A stretch of 32,665 nucleotides of DNA. It comes from JBBTDV01 sp038042605. GTDB lineage: Bacteria; Bdellovibrionota; UBA1018. The notes below the pieces were generated by a model, which saw nothing but the letters and a program-made list of their open reading frames with translations, had not been told where the DNA came from and searched no databases. Below, in pieces: positions 1-8,795 of the stretch (its first letter is position 1; each line of letters opens with the position of its first letter). The stretch covers positions 1 to 32,665 of the forward strand of contig CAYHPW010000028.1 of assembly GCA_964358645.1 (NCBI GenBank), in the 5' to 3' direction. A program made the position numbers and the translations under genes.

Positions 1-305
1 ACAAAAAGATCGAACCACTCAACTTAAATTTCAACTAGCTTTGGGACTTGCCCGGATCTTAAGCGTGCCGGATATGATCCATCTTATTATCTCACGCGCA
101 GTGGGGGCGAACTGGATTTTGTTGCCACAGGGCCTGACGGTCACGTGCGCGGATTTCAGGTATGCGTGTCACTGAGGATCAGGATACCCGAAAACGTGAG
201 GAACAAGCCATGCGCGATGCCGAGACTGAGCTTGGTATTACTTTACAAATGGTGACAATGAAGAATTACCGTGAATTTTTGGCCAGTCTCTCAGTTCTCG
301 TTTAA
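1..305 (+). pseudogene. Decayed 3' end of an AAA ATPase with DUF4143 C-terminus
   Basis: No single frame is open here, but protein similarity runs through two or three frames. From 61 to about 168 one frame reads YDPSYYLTRSGGELDFV and continues through a GFQVCVSL segment. The match then moves to another frame, TEDQDTRKREEQAMRDAE, which ends at a TAA at 303-305. From memory of the family, this order (YY-R-SG-E-DFV, then QV, then T-RKRE-A) is the C-terminal PD-(D/E)XK-like end of DUF4143 ATPases. The frame change falls near 165-172, and the part before about 60 is in yet another frame. The gene runs off the window's left edge, so its ATPase part cannot be seen. It is probably non-functional; a sequencing error is the alternative. 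Confidence 0.7.
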
Positions 306-407
306 TATTTATGGCATGTCCATCTGCCGGAACTATCACTGTAGCCAGAGGAGATGGCGGCATCGGTCGTTATGCGAACGACCCGTAGTAGCTACTAAAT
401 GATGAAA

Positions 408-1004
408 TCAGAATTTACATTTTGATATAATTGATTCGCCCACGTCATCACCGCCATCATTATGTGCGGTAAGAATGAGAACGGCTTCGCCAAAACCTCG
501 CCACTCCCTCCATAACTTTGACTGCTCGTTAAGGAGTCGTGCGGTTGCGCCTTCTTCATCTTCATTATCCAGCGCATTCTGGTCTATTACGCTCTTTTGT
601 TTGTATTTCCAGCCCCAGAGGTTCATTTGTTCGGTGTAGAAACCGCCAGCAAGTGAAAAAACTCTATCAACAACAGTCTGGCCACCAACACCCGTATAAC
701 ATGTTCCCTTCATGGTGCTGTTTGGAATGTTTTCGCTTTTGATCGATGATTCTTGGCCTAATAGCTTGGTTAAGTCAGAGACTTTTGCCGCAAGTTCTTC
801 ATATTTTTTGTAAGAGTCATTCATATTTTTCGATGAAATTTCAAGGTATAGCGGCAGAGAATCTTTAATGCCTTTAGCTTTTAAAAGCTCATTTATCTCA
901 GCAGCCGACTGACCCTCCTCGGTATAAACCGGTATCTTTAGAGTGGTTTTTGCTACCGCTGAAACGCTGAAAAGAAAAATGACAACAGGTAATAGTTTTT
1001 TCAT
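408..1004 (-). CDS. Small secreted protein of unknown function
   Basis: This encodes 198 residues starting at ATG 1004, which follows a GAGAG ribosome site. A longer reading to 1070 adds 22 residues that would bury the signal peptide, so I prefer 1004. The N-terminus (MKKLLPVVIFLFSVSAVA) is a typical Sec signal peptide with a likely cut after AVA. There is no lipobox. The mature part is mixed and polar, with a helical middle and two Cys, one in a GTCYTGVGG segment and one three residues from the end, which could form a disulfide. I do not recognise a family. It stands alone between the ATPase relic and the intact ATPase gene; the 100-bp gap upstream shows no terminator I can support. A periplasmic or secreted location is inferred only from the signal peptide. 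Confidence 0.7.
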   Translation of the reverse strand: MKKLLPVVIFLFSVSAVAKTTLKIPVYTEEGQSAAEINELLKAKGIKDSLPLYLEISSKNMNDSYKKYEELAAKVSDLTKLLGQESSIKSENIPNSTMKGTCYTGVGGQTVVDRVFSLAGGFYTEQMNLWGWKYKQKSVIDQNALDNEDEEGATARLLNEQSKLWREWRGFGEAVLILTAHNDGGDDVGESIISKCKF

Positions 1005-1104
1005 AAAATTTACTCTCTCGGCAGTATCTATAATGCTGCGCATATAGCAAGTCAAGTTTTTTTGGTGCACTGAGCTAAATGTGGCGCAGGTAAACAGTGT
1101 GTGC

Positions 1105-2295
1105 CTACACTACAGATTCTAAAGGTGCCAACCGGATTCCTTTCACAAAACAAGTCTCCTTAAAGGGACCCAAGGCGATAAGCTCATGTGCGATTTTGGC
1201 TTGGTCACATTTCATTCCAAAGGAAATCAGGATTTCAAGATTTCGAAGATCAAGCGACTCCTTGTCAATCACCTTATAGGCTGTCAGTGAATGATCACGG
1301 TGTTCGACAACTAAATCGATGATACCTCCGCGCGTACCACGATAATAGTAGAATTGGGTCAGAAACTCCCCTCGACAATTCCGCTGTGAAACTTGTTCAA
1401 CCAAAAGCCAGGTGGCCAATTGCTGACGGTAATCTCCACGCATCAAATGCACCAGACCCGCATCGCAGAGAAAATATCTAGTCTTCCCCGTACCCAGAGG
1501 ATGCGGCCTGAGAGACTGAACTACAAAAAGCTGTTCTAAAAGTTTCAGGTTTTTAAGAATTAAATGAGAGCTTTTTCCAAGCCTGCGCGCAAGCGAGGCC
1601 ACATCAGGCTCCTCAAGCGTCGGAATGGTTCTTAAAATACCCTCAGCCAACTCAATATCCGGTTTTATACCTTGAAATTGTAGTAAATCTCTTTGGCAAG
1701 TCACGGAAATCCAATCATTCATCAATGCATCCCGTTCATTTTGATCGTAAACAAAAAAAATCCCTGGCAGGCCGCCTCTTTCAAGATATTTTAGGAGATC
1801 TTTTCGTGAAACACGCGGCTTTGGATTTAGAATTGATGATGAACGTGCTGGATTCAAAGGGAGGTTGTTTGCCTCAGCAACGGTGAATGGATATACACGC
1901 ACCCTTGAGATCCTCCCCGTAAGGGATTCCCTGATTTTTACTTCACGACTAAATTCAGTGGACCCCAATAAAATGAATTGCCCAGGTGCTGAATTTTCAT
2001 CCACACAAAGCTTTACGGCATCAAAAAGTGATGGCGCTTTTTGAGCTTCATCGATCATGAGTGGACCTTTTTCTTTGTTTTTTTCAAGAAAACTTTCGGG
2101 GTTATCTTCCGCAAATGTTTTTTGAACTTTAGAATCGAGCGTAACATAAACAGAATCCTGAAAAAACCGAGTGAGAATCTCCCGCGCCAAAAAACTTTTA
2201 CCCGTTTGCCGAGCGCCTTGTATGGTGACAACACGGGCAAAACGGATTTTCTTTTTGATCTGATTAATAATGTGACGACTTCTGGCGTGTGGCAT
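1105..2295 (-). CDS. AAA ATPase with DUF4143-type C-terminal domain
   Basis: This 396-residue protein has a complete N-terminal P-loop module: Walker A GARQTGKS at residues 27-34, Walker B GPLMIDEAQ, and a sensor-1-like segment FILLGSTEF, followed by the SLTGR stretch typical of this group. The C-terminus carries a degenerate PD-(D/E)XK-like end (GGIIDLVV, then AYKV). It therefore belongs to the large ATPase family with DUF4143, whose cellular role is mostly unknown. The start at ATG 2295 gives MPHARSRHI; the ribosome site is weak. A perfect 11-bp inverted repeat lies 15 bp upstream of the start. The C-terminal domain lacks the usual E-x-D-F-V form (IIDLVV instead), so nuclease activity is doubtful. 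It is probably accessory rather than core. Confidence 0.85.
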   Translation of the reverse strand: MPHARSRHIINQIKKKIRFARVVTIQGARQTGKSFLAREILTRFFQDSVYVTLDSKVQKTFAEDNPESFLEKNKEKGPLMIDEAQKAPSLFDAVKLCVDENSAPGQFILLGSTEFSREVKIRESLTGRISRVRVYPFTVAEANNLPLNPARSSSILNPKPRVSRKDLLKYLERGGLPGIFFVYDQNERDALMNDWISVTCQRDLLQFQGIKPDIELAEGILRTIPTLEEPDVASLARRLGKSSHLILKNLKLLEQLFVVQSLRPHPLGTGKTRYFLCDAGLVHLMRGDYRQQLATWLLVEQVSQRNCRGEFLTQFYYYRGTRGGIIDLVVEHRDHSLTAYKVIDKESLDLRNLEILISFGMKCDQAKIAHELIALGPFKETCFVKGIRLAPLESVV

Positions 2296-2310
2296 ATCTT
2301 ATTTTAACCC

Positions 2311-2344
2311 GTCGAATAATTAAAATATAGTTCAATTATTCGAC
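2311..2344. promoter_or_regulatory. Perfect inverted repeat, possible operator
   Basis: The arms GTCGAATAATT (2311-2321) and AATTATTCGAC (2334-2344) are exact reverse complements separated by 12 bp. It lies 15 bp upstream of the ATG of the ATPase gene that starts at 2295 on the minus strand. The AT-rich arms and missing T-run argue against a terminator. Spacing of about two helical turns between arm centres suits a dimeric DNA-binding protein. Which protein binds is unknown. Confidence 0.55.
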
Positions 2345-2377
2345 TGGTTCATTTACATCACTTTAGAAGTGGAATAC

Positions 2378-4705
2378 TTAATTAGCCGCCTTGTCTTTAA
2401 ACGAAACAGTTATCATGGATAACACTTGCAACAACTTGCCCCGGTTCATTTTAACGCTGTGGAATTTATGCCCTATCAATTTCCACCACACGAACCCAGA
2501 CTTGCTCGGCATTTTGCCGTATATCAGAACGTAGTCGAATAAAAACCTGAGGTCTTTTTTACCGACTTTGTAGCCCATTTTATTCACGATATCTGAGAGG
2601 GCACTTTGAAAAATACTAAATATTGAAGTCGCCTCTGTGTCATTTATGATACCATTTTGATCCGTATCAAAACGGATAAACCATGACTCTACATACTGCA
2701 ACATAGCCGCAAGCAGTTCTGAATCAAGTGAATCAATCTGGCCAGCTTTGAATTTAAAACTCGCCACCAGCGCTCTTATTGCGTCTTCAACTTCTTCTCC
2801 ATCGCCGCTTTCCTTTTTCATGCGATAGTATGACACCAAATCTGGCATATGATCCCAGAAATAATCTATGCGATAGTAACGTTTCTTATCAGGCGTAAGC
2901 CAGGATTCGAAATATTTCTTCCAGAAACATCCCTCTTCAATAATATGGCGTCCAATGACGTCTTTCTGTTTTGAATTGCACAATTCACTGATCTTTTCGT
3001 GGTAGCGTGCTGCTTGTAATTTCGATGAGATTGTAAACAAAGCAAGTTCAGTGGCCTCGTCTATGCTAACAAAGCCATCACCATCGCCACTGAAAATAAA
3101 CAAGCTCCCGGCTTGGATACGTTTAACGTGATAATCTATTGTAAGCCTTGGATCCACCACCTTTAGCTCTTTCGCCAAAGGAAGAAAATCCACAAGCACC
3201 TGGCGGAACTCATCCTCACTGGCACCGATACCGTTAACAGCCCTATCAGGATTACTGACGTAACCAATGGATATAAACTTAAGCATCAGCCTAACCCAAT
3301 TCATCCTGGACAGGCCTTGGAATGAAAACATCCTGTCAGTGGCACGGAACATCATCTCAACATCATCAGCAGCGTAAAACGGCCTTCCTTTGCTGATCAC
3401 ACGAAGCAGCTCGCTGTCCGCATCAACGGAAGAAAGTTGCGGCAGCAATCCCTTATGAGCCCCGATCAACTCACCTGCTGTAAAACCAACCCCTTTGAAT
3501 GGCGAATCAACCTGGTCGCGGCTTCTCTTTGCGGCATCAGTGAAAAGATCTTCTAAAAAAATCTGCCCCATGGACCACTGCCTGAGCCCTTCCAAGCCGC
3601 GCTCAAGCGCTTCTACACTCAAACCATCGGCGGCCCTGCCACCGGGACCGGCATCGGAGCCTCCGAGAAACCTTTTAATCAAAGGCCTCAAAGAATTCTT
3701 CAATGTCTGGATTTCCATCACAGCATTTTCGTTGATTCTGATTTGTTTGCGCCCAAAACTGTCTATTAGCTGATCTAGCTCTGAAAAACGTATAACACCA
3801 TCGGTATGGATGCGGATAGAGTCCCTTATGAGATCACCGGCTTCACGTGCTATCCTCATAAGCACCGCATGGCCACGTCCATGCACGACGCTTAACTTCG
3901 AGTCGATAAGAAAGTTAGAGCGAAGCAACACCGTATACCAGCGGGACGTGACCGCAAAAAGCTTCCGCCACTCATTGCCCTGTATTTCCTTCTCGGACGT
4001 GCCAACCAGCAATTGCTTTGCTGATTGGATTGTCGGCATCCAGGAACGGACCTCACTCACTTTGTGGAGTGGCTCGAGCGACAAAAGAAGCTTTTCAAAA
4101 CGCTCGAAGGAATATGGTATGCCGGTTTCCTCCAGTGCGCCGCCGAAATCACCGCCAGCCCGTACTAACGCCTGAAACGCCGACTCAAGCCACTCATCAG
4201 TTTTCTCGGACATGTTTTTAATATTAAGAGGAATGAATGGCCGCAGGCGAAGCGCCTGTACCCTGACGACATCTATCAAATAGCGCGCGCGCTCCAGATC
4301 AACCAAAGCGAGAGAGTCCGAGCTACCTCCGAGCAATGCTCTTTTAAGGACCATGGCCTCTTTCAGCAGATCATCTGAAATTTTCAGGCCATCCAAAAAG
4401 TACCGTTCTAAAAAACCTCTAAGCTCTTGCGGAGTAAAACTCCCTTCCGACTTTCCCCTGGCTCTTTTGCCAAACAGATCAAGACCGTTTGAGATGCAGC
4501 GAAACATCTTATCAATGCTTTCATCATCGGCATTTCCATTGAAATATCGTTTTGTCGTCTCATCCGCATTGACAAGACAGCCAAGCTCGCCACCGCCTAT
4601 CTGCTGGCTTGAAGCCTCCTGCTTTTGCTCACCTACCCGCAAAGAACAACCCGTGGCGGCAAAGGCAACAAATACGGCAGCAGTGAAAAAAATCCTAAAA
4701 AACAT
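2378..4705 (-). CDS. Large lipoprotein with EF-hand calcium-binding loops
   Basis: I start this at ATG 4705 (MFFRIFFTAAVFVAFAATGC): it has a G-rich ribosome site and gives a normal lipoprotein signal, whereas the ATG at 4732 has none. The protein is 775 residues. Counting from 4732, a near-canonical EF-hand loop is at residues 548-559 (S-G-D-G-D-G-F-V-S-I-D-E, with Ser for the first Asp) and a fully canonical loop at 689-700 (D-T-D-Q-N-G-I-I-N-D-T-E). Degenerate loops can be read near 92-103, 307-318 and 496-507. Most of the rest is predicted helix, so the protein may be a chain of EF-hand-like helical repeats. The start overlaps the end of the barrel gene by 11 bp, implying translational coupling. 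I know no named family; a calcium-binding lipoprotein partner of the barrel is inference. Confidence 0.8.
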   Translation of the reverse strand: MFFRIFFTAAVFVAFAATGCSLRVGEQKQEASSQQIGGGELGCLVNADETTKRYFNGNADDESIDKMFRCISNGLDLFGKRARGKSEGSFTPQELRGFLERYFLDGLKISDDLLKEAMVLKRALLGGSSDSLALVDLERARYLIDVVRVQALRLRPFIPLNIKNMSEKTDEWLESAFQALVRAGGDFGGALEETGIPYSFERFEKLLLSLEPLHKVSEVRSWMPTIQSAKQLLVGTSEKEIQGNEWRKLFAVTSRWYTVLLRSNFLIDSKLSVVHGRGHAVLMRIAREAGDLIRDSIRIHTDGVIRFSELDQLIDSFGRKQIRINENAVMEIQTLKNSLRPLIKRFLGGSDAGPGGRAADGLSVEALERGLEGLRQWSMGQIFLEDLFTDAAKRSRDQVDSPFKGVGFTAGELIGAHKGLLPQLSSVDADSELLRVISKGRPFYAADDVEMMFRATDRMFSFQGLSRMNWVRLMLKFISIGYVSNPDRAVNGIGASEDEFRQVLVDFLPLAKELKVVDPRLTIDYHVKRIQAGSLFIFSGDGDGFVSIDEATELALFTISSKLQAARYHEKISELCNSKQKDVIGRHIIEEGCFWKKYFESWLTPDKKRYYRIDYFWDHMPDLVSYYRMKKESGDGEEVEDAIRALVASFKFKAGQIDSLDSELLAAMLQYVESWFIRFDTDQNGIINDTEATSIFSIFQSALSDIVNKMGYKVGKKDLRFLFDYVLIYGKMPSKSGFVWWKLIGHKFHSVKMNRGKLLQVLSMITVSFKDKAAN

Positions 4706-6128
4706 AAGTAACCCCACCACGGATCCTGTCATTTGACTTGTAACGGCCTATGAAATCCGTTGCCACCGTGCTTTCACTTTCGCGGGATGAGCCGAGAAAA
4801 TCAGCACCCACACCCACGTGCCACGAGCTTTGCAGACTGTATTTAATATCCGCGCTGAGAATTGTCCCTTGCCTCATCAGATCGTACAGGATCTGCGAAT
4901 TGGCGAACAAGCGATGCCGGCCCTTTTCAAAAACAGGGCTATGAATCCCGATCTTAACTGCTTCCTGGAAAGGATAACGAGATTCAAACGTGTTTACACC
5001 CTCATGGGTCAACTCCTTAGGACCGGCATCTGGTGCGTTGCCTCCCCATTGTTTGATATATGAAAACGACAAGCGCGTAGAGCGCATCGAATCAAGCCCT
5101 GCTCCAACCACGCTAAGATCCATTGATGGGCTTATTGCGTAAGACGGGAGCACTTCCTGCGTCATCCACGTACGTGGAGTCTCATCACGGATAGGCTGTT
5201 CTACCAGGAAAGATAATAATCCTTCCGCAAATTCGCCTTTGTATCCTGCATCAACCGAACCTACATGATGGTAAAGAACCCTGGGATATAGTTGAACTAC
5301 CGTCTGCGGTGAATCCGGCGTTGAAACATCCAGATAAGGGTCATAGCCAAGGAGCAATTGATTCATTGGCTTGTAACCATAACCCACCGACGCCTGAATG
5401 CCTTTCTCATTCCCAAAATGAGCCAATAAAGAGCCACTAGGTTTGTTAACGATTTCATTAACCGGCGGAACAATAACGTTGTAACGGACAGGCGTATATA
5501 CGTTAAGCAACCTGACCCTTTCTGGCGGCACGATCGCCCATGGCAGGTCCGGCCTAACCGCTCCATCTCTTAGGTCCATCGGGAGCCCACGATCCGGGAT
5601 AAAAAACGGTGAACCAAACGCAACAAGTCTTACGCTATCTAGTTTAAGATTAAGAAAAATGCCCGAGAGCCCCACTCTATCAGGCGCAAGGAAATCCCAC
5701 CTAAAAAGCGGCTGCCATACTCCAAGATTCCAATTCTCATCAAGATGGCTCCATGGTTCGAATTTTCTACCTAAAACAACCTTGCCACGACCAAGATCAT
5801 CTGATGTGGCGATATAGGCCTGTGGCACTTCAAAAGACCGGTAACTATCGGTGTTAAGCGTGAGCAATATTTCGGCCTGGCTGACGGCTTCAATTATGCG
5901 GCCCATTTTTGAAACTTTAAGGTCAGCCTCGAAAAAAGATAAAAAAGAACCATCGGTATGCCCATACGAACCAAGATAATCCATTGTCGCAAATGAAAAT
6001 GCCGCAGATGTGGTGGGGTTATCACGACCGAGGACCTTAGGTTCCACGCTGCTGATAACACTGCAGTCAGCAGCACGGTGAAAACCCAACAATACAAATA
6101 ACATAATGCTAAAGAGGCGGTCTCGCAT
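4695..6128 (-). CDS. Predicted outer-membrane beta-barrel protein
   Basis: The product is 477 residues. The start at ATG 6128 has an AGAGGA ribosome site 7 bases upstream. The N-terminus (MRDRLFSIMLFVLLGF) is a Sec signal peptide. The remainder alternates polar and hydrophobic residues, is rich in aromatic and Gly residues, and ends in GGVTYVF; a terminal Phe preceded by alternating hydrophobics is the usual signal for the barrel-assembly (Bam) machinery. I do not recognise the family, so porin, transporter and secretion roles all remain open. The gene is first in a two-gene operon with the EF-hand lipoprotein, whose start lies inside its end. A TTGCA x4 repeat occupies the promoter region 50-70 bp upstream. 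Confidence 0.75.
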   Translation of the reverse strand: MRDRLFSIMLFVLLGFHRAADCSVISSVEPKVLGRDNPTTSAAFSFATMDYLGSYGHTDGSFLSFFEADLKVSKMGRIIEAVSQAEILLTLNTDSYRSFEVPQAYIATSDDLGRGKVVLGRKFEPWSHLDENWNLGVWQPLFRWDFLAPDRVGLSGIFLNLKLDSVRLVAFGSPFFIPDRGLPMDLRDGAVRPDLPWAIVPPERVRLLNVYTPVRYNVIVPPVNEIVNKPSGSLLAHFGNEKGIQASVGYGYKPMNQLLLGYDPYLDVSTPDSPQTVVQLYPRVLYHHVGSVDAGYKGEFAEGLLSFLVEQPIRDETPRTWMTQEVLPSYAISPSMDLSVVGAGLDSMRSTRLSFSYIKQWGGNAPDAGPKELTHEGVNTFESRYPFQEAVKIGIHSPVFEKGRHRLFANSQILYDLMRQGTILSADIKYSLQSSWHVGVGADFLGSSRESESTVATDFIGRYKSNDRIRGGVTYVF

Positions 6129-6177
6129 TTACTATCCTCTGGCTAAAGCCACTATAACGGTTACCATTGTGTTATGA

Positions 6178-6197
6178 TGCAATGCAATGCAATGCAA
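6178..6197 (-). repeat. Pentanucleotide repeat TTGCA x4 in a promoter region
   Basis: On the plus strand TGCAA is repeated four times without interruption; on the strand of the barrel gene it reads TTGCA x4. It lies 50-69 bp upstream of that gene's ATG. Each TTGCA followed by T resembles a -35 element, with TAACAC or CATAAC downstream as poor -10 candidates, so copy number could change promoter spacing. A run of seven G (6221-6227) is 24 bp further upstream. Confidence 0.75.
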
Positions 6198-6237
6198 CAT
6201 AATATAAGCAAAAAACTGTTGGGGGGGTATTAAAAAT

Positions 6238-7182
6238 CTAAACTACTCCTAACTCTGACAATAAATATTTATCATTTTCAATAGACTGATTAGCCTGAGT
6301 CAGTAGCTTTTCTCCAAGAAAAATTGAATTTGCTCCGGCAAAAAAAGCCAGGATTTGCGCCTCCTTAGCTAGCATATCCCTGCCAGCTGATAATCTAATC
6401 CTGGGCTTAGGCATTAGAATCCTGGCTATAGCTATCGTCCGGACAAGCTCTAATGACACTATTTGTTCCAAATTCCCAAATGGGGTGCCATCCACCGGCA
6501 CGAGCATGTTTATCGGGACCGACTCGGGCTGCGGGTCAAGGCTTGCAAGCTCAACGAGCATTTTACATCTATCCTCGAGACTCTCACCCATCCCGATAAT
6601 CCCGCCACAACAGGCACGAATCCCGGCATCCGCGATATTCCTGAGCGTATTAAGCCTGTCATCATATGAATGCGTATTCACCACATTGCTGTAATACTCC
6701 CTGCTGGTATCAAGATTATGATTATAAATATCAAGACCCGCTGACTTAAGGCGCCTAGCCTGTTCAGCGCTAAGCATTCCGAGTGTGACGCATACCTCGA
6801 CCCCTTCCGCCTTAACGGATTTTATAATATCAAGCACGCGCTCGAAATCTGCGCTGCTGCCCGGCCCCTTCCACGCGGCACCAAGACACACTCGCTGAGC
6901 ACCGTTCTTTTTAGCATCACGCACGTGGGCTCGCACTTCATCAACGGACATAAGCGCGCTGCGCTTGACGTCTGTTTTGTAATGAGCTGACTGCGAACAA
7001 TAACTACAATCCTCGGAACAACCGCCGGTTTTTATCGATATAAGTGAACAGAGCTGGATTCGGCCAGGATCATGGTTAGATCTGTGAACCTGGTGAGCTT
7101 TGTACAAAAGTTCCATGAAAGGCAAGTGGTACAATTCCAAGGATCTTGCCAGGAGATTTTCACGCGTGGTCTTTTTAGGCAT
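6238..7182 (-). CDS. bioB: Biotin synthase
   Basis: This 314-residue radical-SAM enzyme inserts sulfur into dethiobiotin, the last step of biotin synthesis. The CxxxCxxC motif (Cys55, Cys59, Cys62) binds the SAM [4Fe-4S] cluster. The ligands of the second, [2Fe-2S] cluster are all present: Cys99 in VCLGAAW, Cys131 in VCVTLG, Cys191 in ACCGGIIGMGE, and the Arg of RLSAGR (263). Length and full conservation indicate a working enzyme. It starts 45 bp after the motB stop on the same strand, so it may be co-transcribed with the motility genes. No other bio gene lies in the window, so dethiobiotin must be made by genes elsewhere or taken up. Confidence 0.97.
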   Translation of the reverse strand: MPKKTTRENLLARSLELYHLPFMELLYKAHQVHRSNHDPGRIQLCSLISIKTGGCSEDCSYCSQSAHYKTDVKRSALMSVDEVRAHVRDAKKNGAQRVCLGAAWKGPGSSADFERVLDIIKSVKAEGVEVCVTLGMLSAEQARRLKSAGLDIYNHNLDTSREYYSNVVNTHSYDDRLNTLRNIADAGIRACCGGIIGMGESLEDRCKMLVELASLDPQPESVPINMLVPVDGTPFGNLEQIVSLELVRTIAIARILMPKPRIRLSAGRDMLAKEAQILAFFAGANSIFLGEKLLTQANQSIENDKYLLSELGVV

Positions 7183-7227
7183 GTGAAACCACTATCAAGA
7201 CCAACTATTTAGGCAACAGAAAAAATA

Positions 7228-8010
7228 TCAGTTCGATTCGTAGCGGTTGTTCAGGATCACAATCTCGACCCTGCGGTTTCTTGCGCGCCCCCACTCGTCA
7301 TTGCGCGAGCTAAGCGGGCGGTAATGTGAATATCCGGCAACACCAACGCGTTGTGGATCCATGTTAAAGCGCTTCATCCAATATCGGGCCAGCCAGGCCG
7401 CGCGCGCGGTGGAGAGCTCCCATCCGCTTGTATAACCCTTAACATCAATCTCTGTAGCATCTATGTGGCCTTCAATGCGGAACAACTGCTTGCCCCTTGC
7501 TATCACCCGACCTATCCTGTCGAAAAGCGGCAACAGATCCCTATCAGGTTCCACTTGGCCATGGTCGAAAAAATCATCCGCCGCGAGCTTGATCACAAGT
7601 CCGCGGCTGTCGTACTCCATGCGGACTTTTTCAGCCACGTCGCTTACACCGGCTTCAAGGCTTATGGTCTCTTCCAGGAGTTCCTTAACTTCACGTAAAG
7701 CCGGGTCCGGATCAGCAGCTGTATTTGTTTTACCAGCAGGAAGATCCATCACTCTACCTCCTGGCGCCTCCAGGTTCTCGAGTGGATTGACGGTATTGCC
7801 TCCTGTGCTGCCGCCAATATCAATCATCCCAGAAGGCCCACCACCAGAAAACGCTGCCTTCAAGCTGGCCGCGACTTGTTTGAACTTGGCCATATCAGCT
7901 TGCGAAAGCGCATACATGACGACAAAAAAAGCAAAAAGCAGCGTGATGAAGTCAGCATACGAAACCAGCCATCTTTCCAGGTTCACGTGCTCGGGATGTT
8001 TTTTCTTCAT
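7228..8010 (-). CDS. motB: Flagellar motor stator protein MotB
   Basis: This 260-residue protein is the peptidoglycan-anchored half of the stator. Its single N-terminal membrane helix contains the ion-binding Asp20 in YADFITLLFAFFVVMYALS. A Gly/Pro-rich linker (about 55-95) follows, then an OmpA-like peptidoglycan-binding domain with IEGHIDATE, LSTARAAWLARYW and GRARNRRVEIVI. The start codon overlaps the motA stop (ATGA), the usual coupled arrangement. Whether the motor uses protons or sodium cannot be settled by reading alone. Confidence 0.95.
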   Translation of the reverse strand: MKKKHPEHVNLERWLVSYADFITLLFAFFVVMYALSQADMAKFKQVAASLKAAFSGGGPSGMIDIGGSTGGNTVNPLENLEAPGGRVMDLPAGKTNTAADPDPALREVKELLEETISLEAGVSDVAEKVRMEYDSRGLVIKLAADDFFDHGQVEPDRDLLPLFDRIGRVIARGKQLFRIEGHIDATEIDVKGYTSGWELSTARAAWLARYWMKRFNMDPQRVGVAGYSHYRPLSSRNDEWGRARNRRVEIVILNNRYESN

Positions 8011-8786
8011 TTCTTCTCTGAACCTTCCGTGTTACGGCGCATGTGCTCTTCCACGAAGATTTCAAGTTTTTCCTGTAGAAAATGCGGGTTAAGGCCTTCC
8101 TGAATCCCTACCACGCCAAGCTTTACCACTTCCTTGGTCATCATCCTCTGTGCGGCTTTTCTTTTAAGCTTGGTACCCCAGGGAATCAGAATCAGGTTCG
8201 CGATACCAACACCATAGACAGTGGCAACGAACGCAACCGCGATACCATCGCCAATCTTGGATGGATCATTGAGCATGGACATGACGTGAATCAATCCCAA
8301 AACCGCGCCAATAATACCGATTGTAGGCGAATATCCGCCAGCGCCTTCAAAGACTTTACCAGCCTGCTCCTCTTCTTCGAACACGAGGGAGATCTCCGTG
8401 TCGATGATTTCCTTGACGGTGTTGGGCTCGAAACCGTCGATCACATATTTGATACTTTTTTTGAAAAGCGGATTCTGTATAGACTGCTGCTGGCCTTCAA
8501 CGGCAAGCACGCCTTCCTTGCGGGCAATCGTGGCTATTTTAATTATCTCGTCAATGACAGGCCTGACATCAAGATTCACATTGCTGTAAATCGAGGGGAT
8601 CATTTTAAAAGCTTTCACGATGTCTTGGGTGGGGAAAGAAACCAGCATCGCACCGAACGTGCCGCCGAACACTATCAGTGCAGCAGTGCCTTGGACTATT
8701 TGGCCTATATGTCCGCCTTCAAGAACCTGACCGCCTACAACAGAAGCGATCCCGAGAAAGGTACCAATTATTGAGGCTAAATCCAT
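8007..8786 (-). CDS. motA: Flagellar motor stator protein MotA
   Basis: This 259-residue membrane protein is the ion-channel and torque-generating half of the stator. Four membrane segments can be placed: near residues 3-22, 32-50, 150-170 (PTIGIIGAVLGLIHVM) and 180-202 (VATVYGVGIANLILIP). The charged cytoplasmic loop between the second and third pairs meets the rotor. The length is that of the short MotA/PomA/MotP class, not the roughly 295-residue E. coli form. It has a near-perfect Shine-Dalgarno (TAAGGAGGG, plus-strand 8790-8798) whose TAA is the stop codon of flbD, so the genes are coupled. Confidence 0.95.
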   Translation of the reverse strand: MDLASIIGTFLGIASVVGGQVLEGGHIGQIVQGTAALIVFGGTFGAMLVSFPTQDIVKAFKMIPSIYSNVNLDVRPVIDEIIKIATIARKEGVLAVEGQQQSIQNPLFKKSIKYVIDGFEPNTVKEIIDTEISLVFEEEEQAGKVFEGAGGYSPTIGIIGAVLGLIHVMSMLNDPSKIGDGIAVAFVATVYGVGIANLILIPWGTKLKRKAAQRMMTKEVVKLGVVGIQEGLNPHFLQEKLEIFVEEHMRRNTEGSEKK

Positions 8787-8795
8787 CTTCCCTCC

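Noticed and set aside
2346..2377. Terminator after the EF-hand lipoprotein gene
   Set aside because: Only a 5-bp stem (CACTT/AAGTG) without a T-run in the right place.
8082..8774. 230-codon frame opposite motA
   Set aside because: It is the antisense image of a strongly conserved gene and has no features of its own.
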